Shown piece by piece: positions 1 through 5,774 of a stretch of DNA of 7,527 bases (positions are counted from its first letter, which is position 1; each line of letters opens with the position of its first letter). The notes beneath the pieces are model-generated. The model worked only from the letters and a program-made list of their open reading frames with translations, was not told where the DNA came from and made no database searches. Source of the DNA: Gammaproteobacteria bacterium. Its GTDB lineage: Bacteria > Pseudomonadota > Gammaproteobacteria > Arenicellales > Arenicellaceae. Both the position numbers and the translations under genes were made by a program. The stretch is from contig DNHK01000386.1 of assembly GCA_003485905.1 (NCBI GenBank), positions 1 to 7,527 of the forward strand, given 5' to 3'.

Positions 1-1
1 G

Positions 2-760
2 GCGCTTGGCATGCTTTGGCTATATACAAATTTATTGATCTCGGGTTGCTGGCTTTACCCTGCTGAATTTACATGCCCTCTAATAGATCATGCACAAACG
101 GTTAGTCGTGGTGCTGCGCAATATGAGCTAGATATTATTCTTAACCACGCGCGCGCGCCAATAGCTGATCCACCAATGGCATTTTTAACTTTGGGTCAGA
201 TGCCAGATTGGTATCTAACTTGGTGGTCTGCTAACAAGAGCTTTCCTTATACATGGGGCATTATCGTTGGGGCTAGCGGCAGCGCACTTTTGTTGTTGAT
301 AGGTGTGTTTCAACGCACCCCCCAGTTGGGTAGATATTCTCTGCTTTGGTGTTGTTTGGCGCTACATACGCTCTATTGGTGGACGGCGGCCCCTGCGTTG
401 CGCTATGCATTGTTTTTACCTTTTATGTGGGCGGTACTGATTGTTCTGTTAATTATTCTATTGAGTAAAGTGGATTTGTCGCGTTTCCAAACGACAAAAC
501 CAATACCTTTTATTTTGACGGCAGGGTTATTTGTTGGAGTGTTGATGAGTGACAAAATGTTTTCTTCGCCACCTAAAGTGCCGCAAGCTACTTTACATTC
601 GTATATCAGTGATGCTGGATTATCTATTAACGTTGCTATACCCGACATTCGTTGTTGGGATGCGCCGTTACCGTGTTCGAGTGGTATGATTTTCGATTGG
701 GGTCGTCGAATTGATTATGATCCTGCGCGTGGATATTTTATCCATCCGCCTTCGCTGTGA
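2..760 (+). CDS. C-terminal part of a polytopic membrane protein, LIC_10190-like (5' end outside window)
   Basis: The frame is open to the left edge, so the true start lies upstream; an internal Met codon is at 11. About 252 residues are visible. Numbered from that Met, hydrophobic segments lie at about 83-100, 109-125, 131-152 and 165-180, followed by a soluble tail with a CWDAPLPC stretch (215-222). The SGCWLYP motif near the left end, the WWTAAPALRYA motif (123-133) and the Cys-rich tail recall the LIC_10190 family: large membrane proteins, often near surface-polysaccharide genes and resembling membrane glycosyltransferases of the PMT/ArnT kind. This assignment comes from remembered motifs, and the N-terminal part that would hold catalytic residues is missing. 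The next gene is 68 bases downstream on the same strand. No terminator is visible between them, so co-transcription is possible but unproven. Confidence 0.6.
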   Translation, partial: ALGMLWLYTNLLISGCWLYPAEFTCPLIDHAQTVSRGAAQYELDIILNHARAPIADPPMAFLTLGQMPDWYLTWWSANKSFPYTWGIIVGASGSALLLLIGVFQRTPQLGRYSLLWCCLALHTLYWWTAAPALRYALFLPFMWAVLIVLLIILLSKVDLSRFQTTKPIPFILTAGLFVGVLMSDKMFSSPPKVPQATLHSYISDAGLSINVAIPDIRCWDAPLPCSSGMIFDWGRRIDYDPARGYFIHPPSL

Positions 761-813
761 TTTATTCTTTGCAATAGGTCTTCGACAAATAGGGTCATAT
801 ACGGGGCAATAAA

Positions 814-820
814 AAGGAAG
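814..820 (+). promoter_or_regulatory. Ribosome binding site of the TVP38-like gene
   Basis: AAGGAAG lies eight bases before the ATG at 829. This good Shine-Dalgarno match supports that start. No convincing sigma-70 promoter was found in the 68-base gap upstream; the best -35-like hexamer, TCGACA at 782-787, has no well-placed -10. Confidence 0.6.
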
Positions 821-828
821 ACTGTTAA

Positions 829-1503
829 ATGAAAATAAAGTGGATGGTGATTGCTTTGGTCGTGGTGTCCGTCGCAGTAGCCTTGCTATACGGGGTAGGT
901 GACTTTTTAAGCCTTGAGTATCTTAAGCAGCAGCGAGAAAATTTTCAGGCTATGTATACAGAATCGCCAACTTTGGTGGTTTTGGCGTATTTTCTACTTT
1001 ATTTGTTGGTTGCAACTTTTTCCATACCAGGGGCGGCGGTTCTTACGATAGGGTGTGGTGCATTGTTTGGGTTTTTTTTAGGGACCCTAATTGGTTCGTT
1101 TGCTAGCTCAATCGGTGCTCTGTTGGCATTCTGGATTGTTAGATTGCTTGCTCGTGATGCGATTCAAAAGAAGTTTTCCAAACAGTTAACGACGGTAAAT
1201 AAAGGAATTCAAGAAGATGGTGCGTTCTACTTGTTTGGGCTTCGTCTAGTCCCAGTATTACCATTTTTTTTGGTTAATATTCTAATGGCGCTAACCCCAA
1301 TTAAGTCATGGGTTTTTTATTCTGTGAGTCAGATAGGGATGCTGGCAGGAACCATGGTGTATGTTAATGCTGGGACTCGGTTAGCTGAGATTGATTCGTT
1401 ATCCGGGATTCTTGATCCTCAATTGTTATTTGCATTTGTATTGCTGGCCATTTTTCCGATCTTGGCCAAAAAAGTGATGCAGCACTTAAAGCGACAGGCT
1501 TAA
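829..1503 (+). CDS. TVP38/TMEM64 family (VTT domain) inner-membrane protein
   Basis: A 224-residue polytopic membrane protein of typical length for the bacterial TVP38/TMEM64 (SNARE-associated Golgi protein, DedA-related) family. Hydrophobic segments are at about 5-22, 47-64, 66-90 and 92-106, a re-entrant-like region is at 134-154, and further segments are at 160-180 and 198-214. The family hallmarks are present: SIPGAAVLTIGCGALFG (65-81), and GLRLVPVLPFFLVN (137-150), the conserved F-x-LRL-x-P-x-x-P-F-x-x-VN signature. Members are inner-membrane proteins related to lipid scramblases and flippases, but the substrate of this subgroup is unknown. The gene is followed after three bases by a mercuric-reductase-like flavoprotein in the same frame. 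The two domains occur fused in single proteins in other bacteria, so they almost certainly act together, perhaps as a membrane-linked redox unit. Several runs of T, the longest eight bases at 1264-1271, lie inside the gene and encode Phe. Confidence 0.9.
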   Translation: MKIKWMVIALVVVSVAVALLYGVGDFLSLEYLKQQRENFQAMYTESPTLVVLAYFLLYLLVATFSIPGAAVLTIGCGALFGFFLGTLIGSFASSIGALLAFWIVRLLARDAIQKKFSKQLTTVNKGIQEDGAFYLFGLRLVPVLPFFLVNILMALTPIKSWVFYSVSQIGMLAGTMVYVNAGTRLAEIDSLSGILDPQLLFAFVLLAIFPILAKKVMQHLKRQA

Positions 1504-1506
1504 AGA

Positions 1507-2958
1507 ATGAGAAAAAAACCAACCTCCTTTGACGCTAATTTAATTGTAATAGGCGCTGGCTCGGCTGGCTTGGTTAGTAGTTATATCGCAGCAGCGGTCA
1601 AGGCTAAAGTCATCTTGATAGAGCGACATAAAATGGGTGGGGACTGTCTTAATACCGGTTGTGTTCCGAGTAAGGCAATACTACGCAGCGCAAAAATTGC
1701 TGAATATATGCGGCGTGCCTCAGAGTTTGGTTTGGCACAGGTGCAGGTCGAGCCTCGATTCGAACAAATTATGGCTCGAGTGAAACAGGTGGTAGCCGAT
1801 ATTGAGCCGCATGATTCGGTTGATCGATATACTCAGTTGGGTGTCGATTGTATGGCGGGCGAAGCAAAAATTGTTTCCCCTTGGGAGGTCGAGTTAGATG
1901 GCAGTTTGCTGACCGCTCGATCAATTATAATCGCAAGTGGTGCGCGTCCTTTCGTGCCACCTATTGAAGGATTAGCGGAAGCCGGGTATCTCACATCCGA
2001 CTCTGTTTGGTCGTTGACCAAATCACCTAAAAGGCTTGTCGTCTTGGGTGGAGGCCCAATCGGCTGTGAGCTTGGGCAAGCATTTGCGCGGTTGGGGTCG
2101 GAGGTGACGATTGTAGAAATGCTCGACCGACTATTGATCAAAGAAGATGTTGACGTGAGCCAAGTGATTGAGCGATCGCTAACCCAAGGCGGTGTGCAAT
2201 GTTTGATGAGCCATAAGGCTGTTCGAGTGATTCAGAAAGGAGCTGAAAAAGTATTGGTATGCGACGGGCCAACAGGGGAAGTGAACGTACCGTTCGACGA
2301 GATATTAGTAACTGTTGGGCGACGGGCTAATACAGAAAATATGGGGTTAGAGGCTCTGGGGATTCAGACCAGAAGAAACGGTACGATCGAGACAGATAAA
2401 TATATGCGGACTTCGGTAAAGAGCATTTATGCCTGCGGCGATGTGGCGGGGCCTTACCAATTTACGCATGTTGCGGCACATCAGGCTTGGTACGCAAGTG
2501 TGAATGCCTTGTTTGGCACTTTTAGAAAATTTACAGTGGATTATAGAGTGATTCCCTGGGCAACCTTTACTGACCCAGAGGTGGCCCATGTAGGTTTGTC
2601 AGAGCAAGATGCTAAAGACCAGGCTGTGCCATTTGAGGTTACCCGATATGGGATCGATGACTTAGATCGGGCGATAACCGACGGCGAAGCCCATGGCTTT
2701 GTGAAAGTGTTAACCGTGCCGGCCAAAGATAAAATATTAGGGGTTACGATAGTCGGTCATCATGCTGCTGAGCTTTTGGCAGAGTTCGTGTTAGCGATGA
2801 AGCATGGACTTGGTTTAAACGACATACTATCAACGATCCATCTGTATCCTGGGTTCGCTGAAGCGAATAAATATACCGCTGGTGCGTGGAAAAGGGCACA
2901 TCAACCTGAGCGTTTATTACGTTGGGTGCAACGATTTCATACTTGGCGTAGGGGCTAG
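1507..2958 (+). CDS. Mercuric-reductase-like FAD/NAD-dependent disulfide oxidoreductase (TVP38-associated)
   Basis: A 483-residue class I pyridine nucleotide-disulfide oxidoreductase. FAD-binding GAGSAG is at 16-21. The redox-active pair C47/C52 sits in GGDCLNTGCVPSKA. The NAD(P)-binding GGGPIGCELG is at 181-190; Glu204 at the end of the following strand suggests NADH preference. The second FAD motif, CGDVAGP, is at 310-316, and the dimerisation domain is at about 345-460. Where dihydrolipoamide dehydrogenase has the catalytic His of HPTLSE, this protein has Tyr447 (YPGFAE), as mercuric reductases do. It lacks both the N-terminal metal-binding domain and the C-terminal vicinal cysteines of true MerA, so mercury reduction is unlikely; the substrate is unknown. 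The C-terminal tail (about 461-483) is basic and Trp-rich and could lie against the membrane. The start is set by the ATG three bases after the TVP38-like stop. No strong Shine-Dalgarno is seen, which suggests translational coupling. Confidence 0.88.
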   Translation: MRKKPTSFDANLIVIGAGSAGLVSSYIAAAVKAKVILIERHKMGGDCLNTGCVPSKAILRSAKIAEYMRRASEFGLAQVQVEPRFEQIMARVKQVVADIEPHDSVDRYTQLGVDCMAGEAKIVSPWEVELDGSLLTARSIIIASGARPFVPPIEGLAEAGYLTSDSVWSLTKSPKRLVVLGGGPIGCELGQAFARLGSEVTIVEMLDRLLIKEDVDVSQVIERSLTQGGVQCLMSHKAVRVIQKGAEKVLVCDGPTGEVNVPFDEILVTVGRRANTENMGLEALGIQTRRNGTIETDKYMRTSVKSIYACGDVAGPYQFTHVAAHQAWYASVNALFGTFRKFTVDYRVIPWATFTDPEVAHVGLSEQDAKDQAVPFEVTRYGIDDLDRAITDGEAHGFVKVLTVPAKDKILGVTIVGHHAAELLAEFVLAMKHGLGLNDILSTIHLYPGFAEANKYTAGAWKRAHQPERLLRWVQRFHTWRRG

Positions 2959-3081
2959 AGAGTTTGCTCATATGGCCTCGTTAGCTGCGACACAGTCAGC
3001 TCTCTTCTGCGGTTAGTAGTTCTTGCACCATGCAATTGATATCGACTAAATTCAGTTGGGGTTCAGAAAAAAGGTGTAAGC

Positions 3082-3087
3082 TATAAA
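3082..3087 (+). promoter_or_regulatory. Possible -10 box upstream of the Tyr-rich secreted protein gene
   Basis: TATAAA matches five of six consensus -10 bases and would place the transcript start near 3094, about 58 bases before the ATG at 3152. The -35 is poor: GGTTCA at 3060-3065 (16-base spacing) is weak, and TTGGGG at 3056-3061 is too far away. An activator may be needed, or the promoter may lie elsewhere. Confidence 0.35.
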
Positions 3088-3105
3088 AATGCGCATTTAA
3101 TGCGC
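3087..3105. repeat. Palindrome and direct repeat built on AATGCGC, at the presumed start of transcription
   Basis: AAATGCGCATTT (3087-3098) is a perfect 12-base palindrome. It overlaps a second inverted repeat, GCGCATT-T-AATGCGC (3091-3105). AATGCGC is therefore repeated in direct orientation at 3088-3094 and 3099-3105, 11 bases apart, about one helical turn. It starts at the last base of the possible -10 box (3082-3087). It could be an operator for a dimeric regulator or a hairpin at the 5' end of the mRNA. No T-run follows at once, so it is not a classic terminator for the upstream operon. Confidence 0.5.
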
Positions 3106-3139
3106 TGTGGTTTTATGCAAACTGTTACTTGCTCAATAT

Positions 3140-3145
3140 GAGGGA
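3140..3145 (+). promoter_or_regulatory. Ribosome binding site that fixes the start at 3152
   Basis: GAGGGA lies six bases before ATG 3152. The same frame stays open to a GTG at 3107, but that start lacks a Shine-Dalgarno and would add 15 residues in front of a well-formed signal peptide. The 3152 start is therefore preferred. Confidence 0.65.
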
Positions 3146-3151
3146 ATTCGA

Positions 3152-3925
3152 ATGATCGATCCTAATTCTGGTAATCCGTTCGTCCGCTTGCTGGCCTTGG
3201 TTTTTATTGTTAGTGCCGGATGGAGTTCGCCGACAATGGCGGAATTCCCTAATGTTGGTGCGGCAGTAAATAGCGCCATGCAAAAATTTGATACCCAGTC
3301 TGGTATCGTTAGTCGGCCAGGGGTTAGCCCTAATCGTATTAGCGAGGGCTCATCCACCAGCCGTACTATTTCTATGCCTTCTGGTCGTGGAGGGTCAGGG
3401 CTTTCTATATCTAATCATCAGATACGAACGAGTACTAGCGGTAGAAGCGCTCGTAATAATTATTCTAACAATGTTCGCTATAACTCCGGGCGAAATTACA
3501 ATTTTCGAAATAACCGCTACTATGGGAATCGGCGTTCGAATTCAGGCGCATTTTTTACCGGCGGATTACTTTTAGGCGCATGGCTGGGAGGTCATAACCG
3601 ATATGACCCATACTATTATGGTGGTTACTCAAATAGATATTCGGGTAGTTATAATAATCGGTACTATTATAATAGTTACCGTGGCGGCTCCTACAGCTAT
3701 TCTAACCGCTATAGATACCCAAGCGGCAGCACTCGCTATTATCGTAGTGCGCCAGTTGAGCCTACGGTGATTTATCGTGAAAAAATCATCAGTGACGCCG
3801 CAGCTCGCAATGAAAAGGAGCCCCATATGCTGCGAGACCTTGAAGGAAACTGTTTTGAGATTTCTTACAGTGCTAGCGGCCAGGAGCTTAGGCTGCAAGT
3901 TCCTGCAGAACAATGTGTCTGGTAG
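3152..3925 (+). CDS. Secreted Tyr/Arg/Asn/Gly/Ser-rich low-complexity protein, function unknown
   Basis: A 257-residue protein not recognised as a named family. A Sec signal peptide is clear: hydrophobic core LLALVFIVSAGW (13-24), with likely cleavage after TMA at residue 30. Residues about 50-130 are Ser/Arg/Gly/Asn-rich and probably disordered. Residues 132-147 form a short Gly-rich hydrophobic segment (GAFFTGGLLLGAWLGG). Residues 150-200 are dominated by Tyr, Arg, Asn, Ser and Gly; I count 22 Tyr and 15 Arg between 101 and 200. A compact C-terminal module (about 223-257) reads LRDLEGNCFEIS...PAEQCVW, and its two cysteines (C234, C255) could form a disulfide in the periplasm. It may be an envelope or matrix protein, but no enzymatic motif is visible. 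It converges on the CsgG-like gene and shares its terminator. An envelope role is inference from the signal peptide and composition only. Confidence 0.75.
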   Translation: MIDPNSGNPFVRLLALVFIVSAGWSSPTMAEFPNVGAAVNSAMQKFDTQSGIVSRPGVSPNRISEGSSTSRTISMPSGRGGSGLSISNHQIRTSTSGRSARNNYSNNVRYNSGRNYNFRNNRYYGNRRSNSGAFFTGGLLLGAWLGGHNRYDPYYYGGYSNRYSGSYNNRYYYNSYRGGSYSYSNRYRYPSGSTRYYRSAPVEPTVIYREKIISDAAARNEKEPHMLRDLEGNCFEISYSASGQELRLQVPAEQCVW

Positions 3926-4016
3926 GGGCCAGGCTGCATTGGTATGGATTTTTAGCGTAGATATCCAAATTGGGTTAGGTTTGGTTATACGGAATTTTTC
4001 GTTGCATCAACTAAAT

Positions 4017-4048
4017 AAAAAAGGCTCCTTTATAAAGGAGCTTTTTTT
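4017..4048. terminator. Bidirectional intrinsic terminator between convergent genes
   Basis: A perfect inverted repeat, GCTCCTTTA/TAAAGGAGC (4024-4041), is flanked by an A-run at 4017-4022 and a T-run at 4042-4048. Read on either strand it gives a GC-containing hairpin followed by a U-tract. It therefore should terminate both the secreted-protein gene ending at 3925 and the CsgG-like gene whose stop is at 4073-4075. Confidence 0.92.
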
Positions 4049-4072
4049 GTTAGGTTTGCGTATTGATTTAAC

Positions 4073-5125
4073 TTACTTTTGAATAAGAATTTTTTGTACC
4101 CAACCGCCGCCTTGACCGCTTTCGATTAATAGAAAACCATCAGTTTCCTCACCCATGTAAACCATTTCCTCAGTTTTGGGGAGCTGTGAAATTACCGAGT
4201 TACTAGCTCCAGGTCCTGAGTAAACTTTTAGGTTATTGATCTTTGGAAATAATGAGTCGCCTGCATTGTAAGCGGCCCCAGAAGACTGCTGGCCACCCGC
4301 AGCGGCCTCTTGTTGGAGCGTACCAACATTACGGTGCAAGCTGGTCTGGCCGCGTACAGAAATGACAATATTATTGTAATTATCAACTAAACTCGCTGCG
4401 ATGATTTTACCTTCGGAGGTGCTAGCGTAGCCGCCGCCGCCGGCGAATCCGATAAACCCACCCAGTGCTAGATCAGCCTTCTTTGCACTTCCTTCGGCTG
4501 CAGCGACTTGTACACCAGAGCGAGTGTCAGAAACTAGCATGCTAGTTTGGGCTTCTTTAAACTTAACTCCACCGGCAAGGGCGCCGATAGTTCGACCTGC
4601 GCCACCAAATAGTCCGCCAACAGCACCGCCAATTGCACCGCCAACTCCACCAGCGTTGCCATCAGAAAACACGACGGCAGGAGTTAATACGAAGTCAGCG
4701 GCAACCATTTGTCCCCCACCCATATTAGAACCGCCGCGTAACTCGCCAGAATCAAGTAAGGCGCGTTCTTGTTGCATGTTGGCCATGCCTTGCCCGCGCT
4801 CTACTACGATAAAACAGTTGGATTGCTGGATCATCATACGAATGATGCCTGTAGGCGAAGTGAGGTTGTATCGCGATAGCGCCGCAACAACGTGCGATTG
4901 AGGCTCAATTACAGCCATGGCGCCCATTGGGGTGGCACATTTTTCCAGCCCATCGGCACCGGTCGCGCCTCCTGGCCCTGCTGACCCTTGCACTTCACTA
5001 CCGCCTTTACCTTTTTTCATACCGAAAATTTGTGCATCAACAGTACCACTGCCAGAAACTATGACGACTGCCATAGCAGTAACTAAAATGTTTCTTAAAG
5101 TAGTTTGCTTGATATTGTTCTCCAT
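4073..5125 (-). CDS. CsgG/HfaB-like exported protein with glycine-zipper insert and C-terminal SH3-like domain
   Basis: A 350-residue protein. Residues 1-31 look like a signal peptide (core ILVTAMAVVIVSGSG, cleavage after VDA). Residues about 60-260 resemble the CsgG family: a conserved FIVVERGQGMANMQQER segment (105-121) followed by ADFVLTPAVV (143-152) matches the family's 'VER...L..E... A.y.l.G.i' pattern. Inside this region lies a glycine-rich insert (about 156-187, GGxGGAIGGAVGGLFGG-like), a typical glycine zipper. Residues about 295-349 look like a bacterial SH3 domain (VYSGPGASNSVISQL, GGGWVQKILI), often a peptidoglycan-binding module. Unlike classical CsgG, no lipobox Cys follows the signal peptide, so it is probably not a lipoprotein. 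Cys63 and Cys104 could form a disulfide. CsgG-family proteins form outer-membrane export pores or envelope scaffolds; which applies here is unknown. GGAGG four bases before the ATG supports the start. Confidence 0.8.
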   Translation of the reverse strand: MENNIKQTTLRNILVTAMAVVIVSGSGTVDAQIFGMKKGKGGSEVQGSAGPGGATGADGLEKCATPMGAMAVIEPQSHVVAALSRYNLTSPTGIIRMMIQQSNCFIVVERGQGMANMQQERALLDSGELRGGSNMGGGQMVAADFVLTPAVVFSDGNAGGVGGAIGGAVGGLFGGAGRTIGALAGGVKFKEAQTSMLVSDTRSGVQVAAAEGSAKKADLALGGFIGFAGGGGYASTSEGKIIAASLVDNYNNIVISVRGQTSLHRNVGTLQQEAAAGGQQSSGAAYNAGDSLFPKINNLKVYSGPGASNSVISQLPKTEEMVYMGEETDGFLLIESGQGGGWVQKILIQK

Positions 5126-5129
5126 TTTT

Positions 5130-5134
5130 CCTCC
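5130..5134 (-). promoter_or_regulatory. Ribosome binding site of the CsgG-like gene
   Basis: On the minus strand GGAGG precedes the start codon by four bases. It is a strong Shine-Dalgarno, though slightly close to the ATG. Confidence 0.7.
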
Positions 5135-5144
5135 GTCGGTTTAT

Positions 5145-5173
5145 TTTATAGAGAATGCGATATCGCCAGTTAA
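5145..5173 (-). promoter_or_regulatory. Candidate sigma-70 promoter for the CsgG-like gene
   Basis: On the minus strand TTAACT (5173-5168) and TATAAA (5150-5145) are 17 bases apart. They match four of six -35 bases and five of six -10 bases. Transcription would begin near 5138, leaving a very short leader of about 13 bases that just includes the Shine-Dalgarno. Confidence 0.4.
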
Positions 5174-5208
5174 CTCCTAAAAGGTTTTAGGGCCAAGTTT
5201 TGGTGTTA

Positions 5209-5237
5209 TTTACGAACTACCTTTACATGTTCGTAAA
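5209..5237. repeat. Inverted repeat in the divergent CsgG-like/arfB intergenic region
   Basis: TTTACGAAC (5209-5217) and GTTCGTAAA (5229-5237) are perfect 9-base inverted copies with an 11-base spacer, so arm centres are 20 bases apart, about two helical turns. There is no T-run on either strand, so a terminator is unlikely. The spacer contains TTTACA (5222-5227), five of six bases of a -35 box reading toward arfB, though without a good -10. It could be an operator for one or both divergent genes. Confidence 0.5.
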
Positions 5238-5295
5238 AATGTCGTGTTAGAGTCCCATGAACAATTTAAGTGCAATATTGAAGTAGTACAGGCGT

Positions 5296-5748
5296 ATGTC
5301 TAGATCAAATCACGATCTTAACTCAGATCTTTTATGCATTAGGCCCGGCATGAACATTGCCGCGGACAGTATAAGTATTCAGCAGATTCGCGCGACAGGT
5401 GCGGGTGGTCAGAACGTAAATAAGGTAGCAAGTGCAGTACACTTACGGTTCAATGTGGAGGCATCGGGCTTGCCTGAGGCGGTAAAGAATAAACTGAAGG
5501 CGATTCGTGATCGGCGCATCTTATCGAATGGCACAGTCTTAATTAAAAGCAAGGAGCATCGTACGTTTGCAAGGAATCGTGAGGCAGCTTATGCAAGGTT
5601 ACGAGAACTTATACTTCAATCTCTACACGTACAGACCAAAAGAATACCGACGCGTCCAAAAAAGTCAGCCGTTCGTAAGCGACTCGATAGCAAGTCACGG
5701 CATTCCCAATTAAAGCGCGGGCGTCGAGCGGTTAAGGGTGATGATTAG
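5296..5748 (+). CDS. arfB: Alternative ribosome-rescue factor ArfB (peptidyl-tRNA hydrolase, YaeJ/ICT1 family)
   Basis: A 150-residue member of the class-I release-factor-like family that frees ribosomes stalled on non-stop mRNA. It enters the A site and hydrolyses peptidyl-tRNA without needing a stop codon. The catalytic GGQ (37-39) sits in IRATGAGGQNVNK, followed by SAVHLRFNVEASGLPE (46-61), very close to the E. coli protein as I remember it. There is no stop-codon recognition domain, as expected. The basic tail (about 113-146, with PTRPKKSAVRKRL) is the part that reads the empty mRNA channel. Compared with the E. coli protein (about 140 residues) the N-terminus is about ten residues longer. 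The ATG at 5296 is the only usual start codon between the in-frame TAG at 5284 and the conserved core, and its Shine-Dalgarno is weak (AGG at 5290-5292). It diverges from the CsgG-like gene and converges on hslO. Confidence 0.95.
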   Translation: MSRSNHDLNSDLLCIRPGMNIAADSISIQQIRATGAGGQNVNKVASAVHLRFNVEASGLPEAVKNKLKAIRDRRILSNGTVLIKSKEHRTFARNREAAYARLRELILQSLHVQTKRIPTRPKKSAVRKRLDSKSRHSQLKRGRRAVKGDD

Positions 5749-5774
5749 TTTCGTATCTTTATTTTTGGGGTACA

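Noticed and set aside
148..158. Alternating CG run (11 bases), possible Z-DNA
   Set aside because: Short, and explained by coding for His-Ala-Arg-Ala in the membrane protein gene.
1264..1271. Run of eight T as a possible slippage or frameshift site
   Set aside because: It encodes Phe-Phe in the conserved VTT motif, the frame continues normally, and no alternative-frame product of interest follows.
2957..3005. Possible hairpin after the flavoprotein gene (AGAGAG/CTCTCT, with AGCTG/CAGCT inside)
   Set aside because: The two pairings overlap and compete, and no T-run follows, so an intrinsic terminator is not supported.
3023..3035. TTGCA-CCA-TGCAA small inverted repeat
   Set aside because: Five-base arms are expected by chance in a window of this size and no other signal surrounds it.
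3107..3151. Longer N-terminus of the secreted protein from a GTG at 3107
   Set aside because: No Shine-Dalgarno; the extension would bury the signal peptide, and ATG 3152 has GAGGGA at good spacing.
3138..3155. Five-codon mini-ORF (ATG 3138, stop TGA 3153-3155) overlapping the secreted-protein start
   Set aside because: It has no ribosome site of its own and contains the main gene's Shine-Dalgarno; probably chance, not a leader peptide.
3288..3575. 95-codon plus-strand ORF overlapping the secreted-protein gene in another frame
   Set aside because: It lies wholly within the real gene, has no plausible start signal and no recognisable features beyond shadow hydrophobicity.
3629..3913. 94-codon minus-strand ORF within the secreted-protein gene
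   Set aside because: The Ile/Thr-rich product is what antisense reading of Tyr/Asn-rich codons gives; no ribosome site or recognisable domain.
3777..4082. 101-codon plus-strand ORF running from the secreted-protein gene through the terminator
   Set aside because: It crosses the strong bidirectional terminator and overlaps two better-supported genes.
4524..4901. 125-codon plus-strand ORF, rich in Pro, opposite the CsgG-like gene
   Set aside because: It is the reverse reading of glycine codons in the CsgG-like protein, has no domain of its own, and the minus-strand gene has a ribosome site, signal peptide and terminator.
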